From Haliscomenobacter sp. (lineage in GTDB: Bacteria > Bacteroidota > Bacteroidia > Chitinophagales > Saprospiraceae), in NCBI RefSeq assembly GCF_016718685.1, contig NZ_JADKCX010000022.1, positions 49,798 to 113,797 on the forward strand: 64,000 nucleotides of DNA, given 5' to 3'. The first letter of the stretch is position 1, and each line of letters opens with the position of its first letter. Positions 9,207 through 18,308 of the stretch are shown here, piece by piece. The notes under the pieces were generated by a model that was not told the origin of the DNA, did no database searches, and saw nothing but the letters and a program-made list of their open reading frames with translations. A program made the position numbers and the translations under genes.

Positions 9207-9964
9207 AAAATCTCATTCGCCGCCGTCAGCACAATCGGTTTCCCATCCGTCACCACAATGGTATGTTCGTGCTGCGCCACAAAACTCCCGTCTTTTGAAG
9301 CCAGGGTCCAGCCATCGGGCATGGTGTGGGCATATCTGGTGCGGGTAGAAATGAAGGTTTCCACCGCAACGACGGAATTCTTTTTGAAACGCGTATAATT
9401 GAAACGGTCGTAATAATTGGCGATGTCGTGTGGCTCTTCGTGCAGGCTGCGGCCAATGCCGTGTCCGGTGAGGTTTTTGATCACGCGGTAGCCCGATCTT
9501 TTGGCTTCTGTTTCGATCAGGCGGCCAATTTCGGCGATGCGCACGCCACCGCGAATGTTGTTGAGGGCTTTTTGTAAAATGCGTTTGGAAGCATCGACCA
9601 GGGCTTGGCGTTGGTACAAGTCTTGTCCCAGTACAAAAGAGCCACCATTGTCTGACCAAAAGCCATTCAACTCCGCCGATACATCGATGTTGATCAAATC
9701 ACCTTCCTGGAAAATTTTGTTTTCGCTGGGAATGCCGTGCGCAATTTCATTGTTGACACTGATGCAAGTCCAGCCCGGAAAGCCGTAAGTCAAGCGTGGT
9801 GCCGATTTAGCTCCGTAACCGTTGAGTATTTGGCCACCAAAGTCATCCAGGGCTTTGGCACTCATGCCCGGTTTGGCGTATTCACGCATGAGGCGAAGGG
9901 TAGTGCCCACCACTTCACTGATGAGCTTCATGCCTTGCAGTTCGGATTCTTTGGTAATCGACAT
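9188..9964 (-). CDS. map: type I methionine aminopeptidase
   Basis: Removes the initiator methionine from nascent proteins. The 258-residue protein shows all five metal ligands in context: the two Asp in NIDVSAELNGFWSDNGG, His in GHGIGRSLHEEPH, Glu in AVETFIST and Glu in AQHEHTIVV. The substrate-pocket His is in NEIAHGIP. Its final residues (LMC) and stop are encoded by the arm of a convergent hairpin repeat, so its C-terminus differs from the usual end by a short tail. It lies 9 bases downstream of the fused E1 gene on the same strand and may be co-transcribed with it. Confidence 0.93.
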   Translation of the reverse strand: MSITKESELQGMKLISEVVGTTLRLMREYAKPGMSAKALDDFGGQILNGYGAKSAPRLTYGFPGWTCISVNNEIAHGIPSENKIFQEGDLINIDVSAELNGFWSDNGGSFVLGQDLYQRQALVDASKRILQKALNNIRGGVRIAEIGRLIETEAKRSGYRVIKNLTGHGIGRSLHEEPHDIANYYDRFNYTRFKKNSVVAVETFISTRTRYAHTMPDGWTLASKDGSFVAQHEHTIVVTDGKPIVLTAANEIFNVLMC

Positions 9965-9973
9965 AATTAGGGA

Positions 9974-12388
9974 TTATAATAGTCCATTGAAACGTGAAGG
10001 TTCACCCTCACACATCATTTTATAGACCGTTTCAAATACATCCTCAGGATTGGGCTTGGTGAAATAGTCGCCATCCGAGCCATATGGAGGCCGATGCGCT
10101 TTGGCTGTAATGCTCAGAGGAGCGGCATCCAGAAACTTGTATCCACCCTGTACCTCCAATACCTCCCGCATCATAAATGCGCTGGCCCCACCCGGTACGT
10201 CTTCATCCATAAAGATGACCCGATTGGTCTTTTTCAAGGATTCCACGATGCTATGGTGTACATCGAAAGGCAGTAAAGTTTGCACATCGATCAATTCTAC
10301 CGAGATGCCAAATTTTTCCAACATTTTGATGCCTTCTTGAGCGACCCGCACACAGGAGCCGTAAGTAACTATCGTCAGGTCAGTACCCGCGTGTAACACT
10401 TCAGGAATCCCCACGGGTACGGTAAAGGTACCAATGTTGTCAGGTAAGGTCTCTTTGAGGCGGTAGCCGTTGAGGCATTCTACGATGATGGCAGGTTCAT
10501 CCGATTGCAACATCGTATTGTACATGCCTGCTGCCTGGGTCATGTTGCGCGGCGTCAAAATACACATGCCCCGCAAGGAATTGATCATCATGCCCATGGG
10601 CGAACCCGCGTGCCAGATGCCTTCCAGGCGGTGTCCACGAGTACGAACGATGAGTGGGGCGGTTTGAATGCCGTTGGTGCGGTAGCGCAAGCAGGCCACA
10701 TCGTCGGAGAGGGGTTCCAGTCCGTACAACAAATAGTCGAGGTACTGAATTTCGGCAATGGGCCGTAAACCCCGCATTGACATGCCGATGGCTTGTCCCA
10801 TGATCGACCACTCGCGAATACCTGTGTCAAAAACCCGGTTTTCGCCGTGTTTGGCCTGTAAACCCGCAAAACCCTGGTTGACGTCGCCAATTTTACCTAC
10901 ATCTTCTCCAAAGCCAAAAATCCGGGGATCATTTTCTATAACCGTATCGAAATAGGTATTGAGGATTTCAAACCCGTTTTTGACCGGAGAATCTTCACTG
11001 TAAATGGCATTAACAACGGGCACTTTTAGTGCCGAATAAGGGGTTTCGCTGTACAAATGGGTGTGATAACGCTGGTGTGCCAGCACTTCAATGTCTTTAA
11101 CCCATTGCACCAAACTTTGTCGTGCCAACGAGTCTTCCCCTAAAGTATCGTACAAGACCCGCCTAGCATTTTGCAGCAATTCGCTGATGACCGGCGCAAT
11201 CAGGGTTTCTTCGGCTTTGAGCAAAGCTACCACCTTGGGGTGCTCTTGCAACATGCCCTGGTAGATGGCCTCCAGTTGTTTTCGGACCTGAGCGGTTGGG
11301 GCTGAATAGGCTTTCCAGGCACGATCACGCGCGTCTTTTACCGTTTTCCGGGCTTTTTCCTTGATTTGGCGGATTTCATCCGGAGTAGCCAGGCCTTCCA
11401 GAATCATCCATTGTTCCATTTGCAGGATGCAATCGAAATCGCGTTCCCACTGCAAACGTTCCTTGGATTTGTAGCGCTCGTGGGAGCCTGAAGTAGAATG
11501 CCCTTGTGGCTGGGTTACCTCTTCGATGTGGATGAGCGCAGGTTGGTGATTGACCCTGGCATCCTGGATCACCCGTTGGTAGAGTGCCACCAATTCCGGG
11601 TAGCGCCAGGCTTTTTCAGTGTAAATCGTGACGCCCTGGCCATTTTCATCGGGCTCAAACCCCTTCAATACCCTTGAGATACTTCCTTTTGTCGTTTGGT
11701 ATTCAACAGGTACCGAACTGCCGTATCCATCATCCCAAACCGAAATCACCAATGGAACTTGCAACACCCCGGCGGCATTGATCACTTCCCAAAAAATTCC
11801 TTCAGAAGTACTGGCATCTCCAATTGTAGAAAAACATACTTCATTGCCCCGATCAGAAAAAGGGGTGCCTTCGGCCAAAGTTTCACTTTCGCGGTACTTT
11901 TTGGACGCGAATGCAAAGCCCAGCGCCCGTGCCATTTGACCCGCCGTACAGGAAACATCCGCAGAAACATTGTATTGTTCGAGTTGATTGGCCCATTCTC
12001 CGGTATACGGATCGAGGATGGGCGTGGCGAAGTGGTTGTTCATTTGCCGACCACCCGAATATGGATCGTTTTCGGTGTCGGCATACAATTGTGCAAAATA
12101 ATCTTCCAAACTGACTATACCCAGTGCAAACATCCATGTTTGATCGCGGTAGTAGCCAGCGCGGTAATCGCCTTTTAAAAAAGCCTTGGCCATGGCCACC
12201 TGAGGCACCTCTTTGCCATCACCGGTTACGGCGAATTTGGCTTTGCCGGTCAACACCTCTTTGCGCGCCATCAGGCTGACTTCGCGGCTTACGCAACAGA
12301 TGCGGAAATCCTCGAGCACTTCGTCTCGATCAAACTTGGCATCTGTAAGCACTTGAGCCACTTGATTTTTCTTTAGATCACCCACCAT
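9974..12388 (-). CDS. 2-oxoacid dehydrogenase E1, fused alpha and beta subunits
   Basis: An 804-residue thiamine-diphosphate enzyme in which both E1 subunits are one polypeptide. The alpha part (about 1-400) has the TPP motif beginning GDASTSEGIFWE and ending with Asn-like DDGYG, plus HSTSGSHERYKS, the phosphorylation-loop equivalent. The beta part (about 470-804) has FGFGEDVGKIGDVNQG, the catalytic His in RTRGHRLEGIWHAGS and VTYGSCVRVAQEG. In Bacteroidota such fusions feed branched-chain or pyruvate-type dehydrogenase complexes; which one cannot be decided here because no E2 or E3 gene is in the window. It oxidatively decarboxylates a 2-oxoacid and passes the acyl group to lipoyl-E2. Confidence 0.88.
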   Translation of the reverse strand: MVGDLKKNQVAQVLTDAKFDRDEVLEDFRICCVSREVSLMARKEVLTGKAKFAVTGDGKEVPQVAMAKAFLKGDYRAGYYRDQTWMFALGIVSLEDYFAQLYADTENDPYSGGRQMNNHFATPILDPYTGEWANQLEQYNVSADVSCTAGQMARALGFAFASKKYRESETLAEGTPFSDRGNEVCFSTIGDASTSEGIFWEVINAAGVLQVPLVISVWDDGYGSSVPVEYQTTKGSISRVLKGFEPDENGQGVTIYTEKAWRYPELVALYQRVIQDARVNHQPALIHIEEVTQPQGHSTSGSHERYKSKERLQWERDFDCILQMEQWMILEGLATPDEIRQIKEKARKTVKDARDRAWKAYSAPTAQVRKQLEAIYQGMLQEHPKVVALLKAEETLIAPVISELLQNARRVLYDTLGEDSLARQSLVQWVKDIEVLAHQRYHTHLYSETPYSALKVPVVNAIYSEDSPVKNGFEILNTYFDTVIENDPRIFGFGEDVGKIGDVNQGFAGLQAKHGENRVFDTGIREWSIMGQAIGMSMRGLRPIAEIQYLDYLLYGLEPLSDDVACLRYRTNGIQTAPLIVRTRGHRLEGIWHAGSPMGMMINSLRGMCILTPRNMTQAAGMYNTMLQSDEPAIIVECLNGYRLKETLPDNIGTFTVPVGIPEVLHAGTDLTIVTYGSCVRVAQEGIKMLEKFGISVELIDVQTLLPFDVHHSIVESLKKTNRVIFMDEDVPGGASAFMMREVLEVQGGYKFLDAAPLSITAKAHRPPYGSDGDYFTKPNPEDVFETVYKMMCEGEPSRFNGLL

Positions 12389-12458
12389 GTGCTAGTTGGC
12401 TATGGTTTTATGCTGGTTTGCGTTTCAGCTATTTCAGGGGCAAAGATAGGTAAAAAAT

Positions 12459-12535
12459 GATGAGTTATGAGTTATGAGTTATGAATTAAGCTAGCTATGT
12501 CATTTATAACTCATCACTCCTAACTCATCACTAAA
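12459..12535. repeat. inverted repeat of GAGTTAT units between divergent genes
   Basis: The left arm carries tandem copies of gagttat from 12462 to about 12485. The right arm at about 12504-12533 is made of the complementary ataactcatcactcctaact. The loop is aagctagctatgtcat. Same architecture as the GTTCGGG elements with an unrelated unit. Confidence 0.75.
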
Positions 12536-12599
12536 TCATCGTTAACATTTCATTTGAAATTTTACAAGACTCGTTGCGTTTTGTTATCAATAATCGCAC

Positions 12600-12607
12600 T
12601 AAATTTG
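12600..12607 (+). promoter_or_regulatory. -7 promoter box upstream of the DUF1573 gene
   Basis: TAAATTTG matches TAnnTTTG exactly. A TTTTG at 12579-12583 is only 16 bases upstream, shorter than the usual 19-20, so the -33 part is weak. The leader to the ATG would be about 27 bases. Confidence 0.5.
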
Positions 12608-12639
12608 TGAGAGATTTTAAAAACCAAAAATCATTAGTG

Positions 12640-13071
12640 ATGAAGAAATTGTTCTTTGTAGCCGTACTGCTGATGGGTGCCGTCTTCGCTGTTCAAGCTC
12701 AAGATACGAAAGCACCAAAAATGGTATTCGAAGCTGAAACCATTGATTATGGCAAAATCAAAGAAGGTGCTGAGCCTTACCGCGTTTTCAAATTCAAAAA
12801 TATTGGTGATGCTGAGTTGATCATTACTTCTGCACGTGGCAGCTGTGGTTGCACCGTTCCAACTTACACCGAGAAGCCAATCAAAGCAGGTGAAAGCGGC
12901 GAAATTAAAGTTCGTTACGATACGAAGCGTGTTGGTCCATTTACCAAAAATGTAACCGTTACGACCAACGAAAAAGAAAACACCCACATGCTGACCATCA
13001 AAGGAGAAGTGCTGAAAGCTGAAGAGCAACAAGGCGTTCCTACCAAGTCAGGTGGCGTTTTTAATAACTAA
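12640..13071 (+). CDS. DUF1573 domain secreted protein
   Basis: A 143-residue protein with the signal peptide MKKLFFVAVLLMGAVFAVQA. The DUF1573 domain follows: ETIDYGKIKEGAEPYRVFKF, then SARGSCGCTVPTY with its conserved Cys pair, and GEIKVRYDTKRVGPF, an immunoglobulin-like ASH/PapD-type beta-sandwich. I chose the ATG at 12640 because it begins the signal peptide; the reading from 12574 adds 22 residues that overlap the promoter. The family is abundant in Bacteroidota and its function is unknown. A strong terminator follows. Confidence 0.9.
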   Translation: MKKLFFVAVLLMGAVFAVQAQDTKAPKMVFEAETIDYGKIKEGAEPYRVFKFKNIGDAELIITSARGSCGCTVPTYTEKPIKAGESGEIKVRYDTKRVGPFTKNVTVTTNEKENTHMLTIKGEVLKAEEQQGVPTKSGGVFNN

Positions 13072-13106
13072 TTGAGCAAGGTTTTTTTCTGCGGAAGAAA
13101 ATTTGC

Positions 13107-13146
13107 CAAAAGCCTTACACTTTACCAAGTGTAGGGCTTTTTTTAT
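13107..13146 (+). terminator. rho-independent terminator after the DUF1573 gene
   Basis: The stem aagccttacactt / aagtgtagggctt is followed by a run of T's (13138-13144). Confidence 0.85.
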
Positions 13147-13164
13147 GCGTATTGTTGAAATAAA

Positions 13165-13240
13165 CAAAAAAAAACCCTTGCTGAACCACTCCAGCAAGGG
13201 CCTCTAACCCAAACAAATAAACACAAAAACTACTTTAAGA
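13165..13240 (-). ncRNA. putative small RNA with its own promoter and terminator
   Basis: On the minus strand a TTTG-N20-TAGCTTTG promoter (13277-13246) is followed about 70 bases later by a perfect terminator: stem cccttgctgg / ttcagcaaggg (13200-13175) and a run of nine T's. There is no convincing open reading frame between them, so the product would be an RNA of about 70-75 nt. The same stem core (ccttgctg / cagcaagg) recurs at 18241-18269. I know no named family for it. Confidence 0.45.
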
Positions 13241-13245
13241 TGCAA

Positions 13246-13277
13246 CAAAGCTACAATACTTTTTCCATGCAATCAAA
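13246..13277 (-). promoter_or_regulatory. consensus promoter for the putative small RNA
   Basis: On the minus strand TTTG (13277-13274) and TAGCTTTG (13253-13246) are 20 bases apart, both exact matches to the Bacteroidota primary-sigma consensus. Confidence 0.6.
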
Positions 13278-13443
13278 TATTTTATCAAAATTTTGTTCTG
13301 CGAAAGTAAATTTCGAAAAACATAGCTTTGCATTTAGATAAATAAGTTCATTATTATCACTGTAACACTAGAGTTTCTTATCTTGGCATGTATGAACCAC
13401 AGGGTTCAATTTTTACTTGAGCTTACCAGAAACCAATAAAACC

Positions 13444-15891
13444 ATGCGTTTGTTGAAATTGTGTGTACTTGCACTCCTCAGTGTAGGTCTACTTTGGGTG
13501 TTGAATACCCACAATCCTTTTGGCTCTCCTGTCCCCGCAATGGGGGCTTTGCTCAACCCCGTAAGTGGGTTTTGGGCCAATGCGGAAAAACATAGTCCAT
13601 TGCCCAATCAAACTTTGTCATTGGATGGTTTAAAAGGCAAAGTCGTGCTCAAAATGGATGAACGGCGCGTGCCACACATTTTTGCCGAAAACAGCGAAGA
13701 CGCTTTTTTTGCCCAAGGCTACATCACGGCTTACAATCGCTTGTGGCAAATGGACATGTCGACGCGCAAAGTCAGTGGCCGTTTGGCAGAAGTTGTGGGA
13801 GAACGGGCTTTGGCCTCCGATCTATTGCAACGTCGCAAAGGAATCGTCAAAGCGGCGGAAGAGGCACTCGAAGTCTGGGAGCGTTCCGAGCAAGACCTGG
13901 CTACAATGAATGCCTATGTTGCGGGGGTTAATGCCTACATCAATCAGTTGAAACCCGCACAGTATCCTCTGGAATACAAACTTTTGGGATTCAAACCTGA
14001 GCCCTGGACATCCCTGCGTTCTGTGTTTTTCTTTAAGGCCATGCAGGAAGATCTTTGTGCCCGCAATGAAGACCTGGCTGCCAGCAATACCCGGACGATT
14101 CTGGGAGAAGAGCTTTTTCGGGAATTGTTTCCGGAGTACAATCCCAAACAATCGCCCATCATTCCCAGCGAAGTGAAGTGGAATTTCACCCCCACAAAGC
14201 CTCAAACACAAGTCAAGGTTGCTGAAAGTTTATTGAGCGGACTCTTCCCGGATCAAAATATCCCTCAGCCTTATGAAGGAATCGGCAGCAACAATTGGGC
14301 AGTAAGTGCCCAAAAAACACTCAACGGCAACCCCATTTTGTGCAATGATCCGCACTTGGGACTCACTTTGCCTTCCATTTGGTTTGAAATCCAGCTGCAA
14401 AGTCCAGAGTTCAATAGCTACGGCGTGTCATTACCCGGTTTGCCTGGAGTGATCATCGGTTTTAATGAACACATAGCCTGGGGCCAAACCAACGTTGGCC
14501 AGGATGTGCTGGATTGGTATGCCATCAAGTGGGCTGACAACGAGCGCCAGCGTTACCATTTTGACGGCGGTACACGCCAAGTAGAGATTCGCGAGGAAGA
14601 GATCAAAGTACTGGGTAAACCAGAACCCGTTAAAATTCAGGTCAAGTACACCCATTGGGGACCCTTGGTGTTTGAAGACTCCACCTCATCGCCCTATTAC
14701 GGGCTGGCCATGCATTGGCTGCCTTCAGAACGCCCAGAAAAACGCCCGTTTTATGAGGCAGGCAGCATTGTTCGTTTAATGAAAGCCAAAAACTACGCTG
14801 AGTATGCCCAGGCTTTGACCGGTTACGACGCCCCTGCTCAAAACTTCGTTTTTGCCGCTCGTGATGGGGATATTGCCCTCAAAGTGAACGGCAAGTTTCC
14901 CATCAAACAAAAAGAGCAAGGGCGTTTTGTACAGGATGGATCTCTGTCCAGCAATGCCTGGCAGGGTTTTATCCCACGCGACCAGATTCCCCAGGTACGC
15001 AATCCGCAGCGGGGTTTTGTCGCTTCAGCCAACCAGCATTCCACCGACCAAACCTATCCATACTATTATAATGGTGGCTTTGATGATTACCGGGGCCGTT
15101 TCATCAACCGAAGTTTGGCCGCAATGGATAGCATCACCGTCAAAGACCTGATGGCGCTGCAAAATAATCCACACAGCCTACAAGCAGAAGACGCCTTGCC
15201 ACTGCTCCTGAAATTACTGCCGCAAGCCAAACTCAATACCCAGGAAAAGGCAGTGCTCAAAAAACTGGAAAGCTGGAATGGCAATTACGATTACCGCAAA
15301 ACTGAACCCGTCATTTTTCAATCCTGGCTGGACAGCACTTATGTGCTGTGTTTTGACGAAATCAGTCAATGGCGCGACTCTGTGGAGGTGCTGAGTGTAG
15401 AAAGCTGGCGCTTTTTGGAGCTTTTGGAAAAAACGCCCAGCCATTCCATTTTTGATGTTAAAAAAACCGCAGCAGTTGAGCAGGCTTCCGACCTGATCTT
15501 GATTGCTTTTCGCAAAATTTGCCAGAATTACGCAAAAACACCCGCTCAAGACTGGCGCAGTGTCAACAATGCATCGATCAACCACCTGGCGCGATTGCCT
15601 GCATTTTCGCGTACCAATTTGCCCATCAGTGGGCATGCCCAAGCCCCCAACGCCACCCGTGGAGGACACGGCCCATCCTGGCGTATGGTTGTTGAGCTCG
15701 CCAAAGACGGAGTGAAAGCCTGGGGTGTTTACCCCGGTGGAAGTTCCGGTAACCCCGGCAGTCCATACTACGATCACATGGTCGATCAATGGGCCAAGGG
15801 CGAATACAATGAACTATTCTTCATGCGCAATGCGCTTGACAAGGGTAAACCAACCCTGAGTGAGTGGGCATTTGTACCAAAAGGTGGTTAG
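13444..15891 (+). CDS. penicillin acylase family protein (Ntn hydrolase)
   Basis: An 815-residue secreted amidase precursor. The start at 13444 (MRLLKLCVLALLSVGLLWVL) gives an N-terminal membrane or signal segment; the reading from 13417 adds nine polar residues. The N-terminal A-chain has DERRVPHIFAENSEDAFFAQ. Self-cleavage would expose the nucleophile Ser in GIGSNNWAVSAQ to form the B-chain, which continues NDPHLGLTLPS and GVSLPGLPGVIIGFNEHIAWG. Family members hydrolyse amides such as acyl-homoserine lactones, penicillins or aculeacin; the substrate cannot be read. A second, frameshifted paralogue lies at 40791-43192. Confidence 0.9.
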   Translation: MRLLKLCVLALLSVGLLWVLNTHNPFGSPVPAMGALLNPVSGFWANAEKHSPLPNQTLSLDGLKGKVVLKMDERRVPHIFAENSEDAFFAQGYITAYNRLWQMDMSTRKVSGRLAEVVGERALASDLLQRRKGIVKAAEEALEVWERSEQDLATMNAYVAGVNAYINQLKPAQYPLEYKLLGFKPEPWTSLRSVFFFKAMQEDLCARNEDLAASNTRTILGEELFRELFPEYNPKQSPIIPSEVKWNFTPTKPQTQVKVAESLLSGLFPDQNIPQPYEGIGSNNWAVSAQKTLNGNPILCNDPHLGLTLPSIWFEIQLQSPEFNSYGVSLPGLPGVIIGFNEHIAWGQTNVGQDVLDWYAIKWADNERQRYHFDGGTRQVEIREEEIKVLGKPEPVKIQVKYTHWGPLVFEDSTSSPYYGLAMHWLPSERPEKRPFYEAGSIVRLMKAKNYAEYAQALTGYDAPAQNFVFAARDGDIALKVNGKFPIKQKEQGRFVQDGSLSSNAWQGFIPRDQIPQVRNPQRGFVASANQHSTDQTYPYYYNGGFDDYRGRFINRSLAAMDSITVKDLMALQNNPHSLQAEDALPLLLKLLPQAKLNTQEKAVLKKLESWNGNYDYRKTEPVIFQSWLDSTYVLCFDEISQWRDSVEVLSVESWRFLELLEKTPSHSIFDVKKTAAVEQASDLILIAFRKICQNYAKTPAQDWRSVNNASINHLARLPAFSRTNLPISGHAQAPNATRGGHGPSWRMVVELAKDGVKAWGVYPGGSSGNPGSPYYDHMVDQWAKGEYNELFFMRNALDKGKPTLSEWAFVPKGG

Positions 15892-15912
15892 AACTCGCTT
15901 GCGCAGGCCATG

Positions 15913-15952
15913 TGCCAGAGGAGAGCAGCAACTTTGCTGCTCTCCTCTGGCA
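15913..15952. terminator. bidirectional terminator between convergent genes
   Basis: A perfect stem tgccagaggagagcagca / tgctgctctcctctggca with loop actt. It serves the acylase gene on the plus strand and the AlkD-like gene on the minus strand. Confidence 0.8.
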
Positions 15953-15963
15953 TAAAAAGGGTT

Positions 15964-16680
15964 CTAACAGCGCGCCATTTTTTTCTTTTTCCCAATCCGT
16001 CCCATTTCCTGAATTTTGTAAATGTACTCCCCTGCACCTGGAACTTTACAGGAAGTTCCGCCCATGTCTACTTCGATTTTGCCCAAAGACTCTGAAATTT
16101 CGATGCAGCGTTCGGTCATCTCGGGCAATTGGGAACCCAAGGCAATGATGAAGCCATTCATGGTATACCTCACCCGGTTTTGGGCATGGTGGATATTTTT
16201 TTGCACCCGCGCCAACAAACTGCCGTACAATTCGAGATTCAGGCGGTCATTGGGCTGGAGGTGCAGCCAATTGGAAAGGGTAGCCCAACCCGCCGAAGCG
16301 ATGGTTTCTTCTGGAGCGTCAATCCAGGCCAATCCCAATTCCTCGCCAAAAGGAGACTCTGCAGCCAGCCAAGGAACGGTAAAATCATGCAACATGTACC
16401 AATATGCCGCTTTAAGCCACTGATCCAATTCCGCCTTAGTCACTTTTTTTTCATCCGCAATAAGGCCGGCAAAATACATGGCATCCGAATTGCCTGTGGC
16501 ATAGAGATCGAGCGCCAGCTGGTGGTCTTTTTTAATTTTCAGGGTCTTCATGATGGCTTTCATATCCCCTACTTTGACCCCGTAAAAAGGCTCGCGAGCA
16601 CCGTGAACCATCAAGGTTTTTTTAGTACTGGGACTCTGGTGTTCCTCAAGTAATTGCATTACTTCATTTACAGTAGGCAT
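15964..16680 (-). CDS. DNA alkylation repair protein, AlkD-like HEAT-repeat family
   Basis: A 238-residue all-helical protein. The N-terminal block KKTLMVHGAREPFYGVKVGD matches the AlkD-family entry helices, and YFAGLIADEKKVT and SAGWATLSNW mark the HEAT-like repeats. AlkD enzymes remove N3- or N7-alkylated purines without base flipping. I cannot confirm the catalytic Trp/Asp/Arg set by eye, and several members of this superfamily in Bacteroidota are not glycosylases. The C-terminus is unusually basic (GKKKKMARC). It has its own transcription unit, convergent with the acylase. Confidence 0.75.
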   Translation of the reverse strand: MPTVNEVMQLLEEHQSPSTKKTLMVHGAREPFYGVKVGDMKAIMKTLKIKKDHQLALDLYATGNSDAMYFAGLIADEKKVTKAELDQWLKAAYWYMLHDFTVPWLAAESPFGEELGLAWIDAPEETIASAGWATLSNWLHLQPNDRLNLELYGSLLARVQKNIHHAQNRVRYTMNGFIIALGSQLPEMTERCIEISESLGKIEVDMGGTSCKVPGAGEYIYKIQEMGRIGKKKKMARC

Positions 16681-16784
16681 AAATTTTAGGATCTAAAGTG
16701 TACCTAGCAAAAATAAGTGTTACCAATGGAAAAAGCAACACATTTTTTTGTTTTTATTCTGCATAAGATGTCAGGTAGAGCAGT

Positions 16785-16792
16785 TATTTTTG
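16785..16792 (+). promoter_or_regulatory. -7 promoter box upstream of the NtrC-type regulator
   Basis: TATTTTTG matches TAnnTTTG; I see no good TTTG at the -33 position. The leader would be only about 10 bases. Confidence 0.4.
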
Positions 16793-16808
16793 CACTCAGA
16801 TCCATCTT

Positions 16809-18137
16809 ATGAAAACATCGGTACTCATCATCGACGACGAAGTCAAGCTGCGGGGGTTACTAGCCCGGTTGTTGCGACTCGAAAATTACGAAGTCAGTGA
16901 AGCGGGCGACTGTGAAACTGGGCTAAAACTACTTACCCAACAAAGTTTTCCAGTCGTGCTCTGCGACGTAAAACTTCCCGATGGCAATGGTGTTGAGCTT
17001 ACAAAAACGATCAAACTACAGTATCCCCATACCGAAGTCATTCTACTTACTGCTTTTGGCAATATTCCCGACGGGGTTCGAGCCATCAAAAATGGGGCAT
17101 TCGATTATCTCGTTAAGGGTGACGACAACAACCGCATTTTGACCTTGTTGGCTCAAGCCACTGAAAAAGCCTTGCAAAAAAACCAACATTCCCCTGCTCA
17201 GTTACAAGAAAACCATGGGTTTTCCGCCATTATTGGGCAGTCTACACCAATTAAACAAGCCATCGAATTGGCGCAAAAAGTGGCCCCTACCGACGCCAGT
17301 ATTTTGCTAACTGGCGAAACGGGCACTGGTAAAGATGTTTTTGCTCAAGCCATTCACTCCGCCAGCAAGCGCAAAGACAAGGCTTTTGTTGCCCTCAATT
17401 GTGCTGCGTTTTCTCGGGAAATCATTGAAAGTGAGTTATTTGGTCACAAAGCAGGTGCTTTCACCGGCGCCCTTAAAGACAAAAAAGGCCTGCTGGAAGA
17501 AGCCCACGAAGGCACCTTATTCCTGGATGAAATTGGTGAAATGCCCCTGGAGTTACAAACTAAACTGCTGCGGGTGCTGGAAAATGGAGAATACCTCAAA
17601 GTGGGCAGTACCAAAACCCAAAAAGTAGATGTACGTATCATTTCTGCTACCAACCGCAACCTGGAACAAGAAAGTAGTGCCGGGCATTTTCGGTTGGATC
17701 TTTTTTATCGCTTGGCCACCTTCAGCATCCACTTGCCTTCCCTCAACGAACGAATAGAAGATATTCCACTGTTAGCCGCGCATTTTATCACCCAATTCAG
17801 CCAAAAACTAGGCAAAAAAATCACGGGTATGCATGCCCATTTTAGCGATTTACTCCAACACCACCACTGGCGAGGCAACATTCGAGAACTGCGCAATGTG
17901 CTCGAACGGGCTTGTATCCTCAGTGAACAGGCGCTGCTTGAAGTTGAAAATTTGCCCTGGGACTTTCATCACAACCTGAATCATTCCTCGGAAGGATTAG
18001 TGTCTTTACGCGATATGGAAAAGCGCCACATCTCCCGAATGTTGGAACATACGCAAGGCAACAAAACCCGTGCTGCAGAATTGTTGGGGATCGGACTGAC
18101 CACACTCTATGCTAAGATCAAGGAATTCAATTTGTAA
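16809..18137 (+). CDS. sigma-54-dependent response regulator, NtrC family
   Basis: A 442-residue three-domain activator. The receiver domain (1-120) has the acidic pair in LIIDDEVKLRG, the phospho-acceptor Asp in VVLCDVKLPDGNGVE and the Lys in YLVKGDD. The AAA+ domain (about 140-370) has Walker A GETGTGKD, the sigma-54-contact loop GAFTGA and Walker B GTLFLDEIGEMPL. The C-terminal Fis-type helix-turn-helix is NKTRAAELLGIGLTTLYAKI. No histidine kinase gene is adjacent. The nearest is the one ending the kdp operon 10 kb downstream, which lacks a KdpE; I infer, without proof, that this protein is that kinase's partner. Confidence 0.93.
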   Translation: MKTSVLIIDDEVKLRGLLARLLRLENYEVSEAGDCETGLKLLTQQSFPVVLCDVKLPDGNGVELTKTIKLQYPHTEVILLTAFGNIPDGVRAIKNGAFDYLVKGDDNNRILTLLAQATEKALQKNQHSPAQLQENHGFSAIIGQSTPIKQAIELAQKVAPTDASILLTGETGTGKDVFAQAIHSASKRKDKAFVALNCAAFSREIIESELFGHKAGAFTGALKDKKGLLEEAHEGTLFLDEIGEMPLELQTKLLRVLENGEYLKVGSTKTQKVDVRIISATNRNLEQESSAGHFRLDLFYRLATFSIHLPSLNERIEDIPLLAAHFITQFSQKLGKKITGMHAHFSDLLQHHHWRGNIRELRNVLERACILSEQALLEVENLPWDFHHNLNHSSEGLVSLRDMEKRHISRMLEHTQGNKTRAAELLGIGLTTLYAKIKEFNL

Positions 18138-18240
18138 ACAGTAATAATATCCAGACCTGGTTCGGCAAACTATTTCAAAACCGGCGGCGTTACACCTCTA
18201 TACAATCACCATTATCTGGATCGCGCATAGAAAATAAGCA

Positions 18241-18269
18241 CCTTGCTGAAGAAGAATCTTCCAGCAAGG
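18241..18269. terminator. hairpin after the NtrC-type gene, possible terminator
   Basis: The stem ccttgctgaaga / tcttccagcaagg has one bulge and no T-run on the plus side. Its core matches the terminator stem of the putative small RNA at 13175-13200. Confidence 0.45.
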
Positions 18270-18308
18270 TATTCAGCACTATTTTACCGAATTAAACGTA
18301 TCGTAGAC

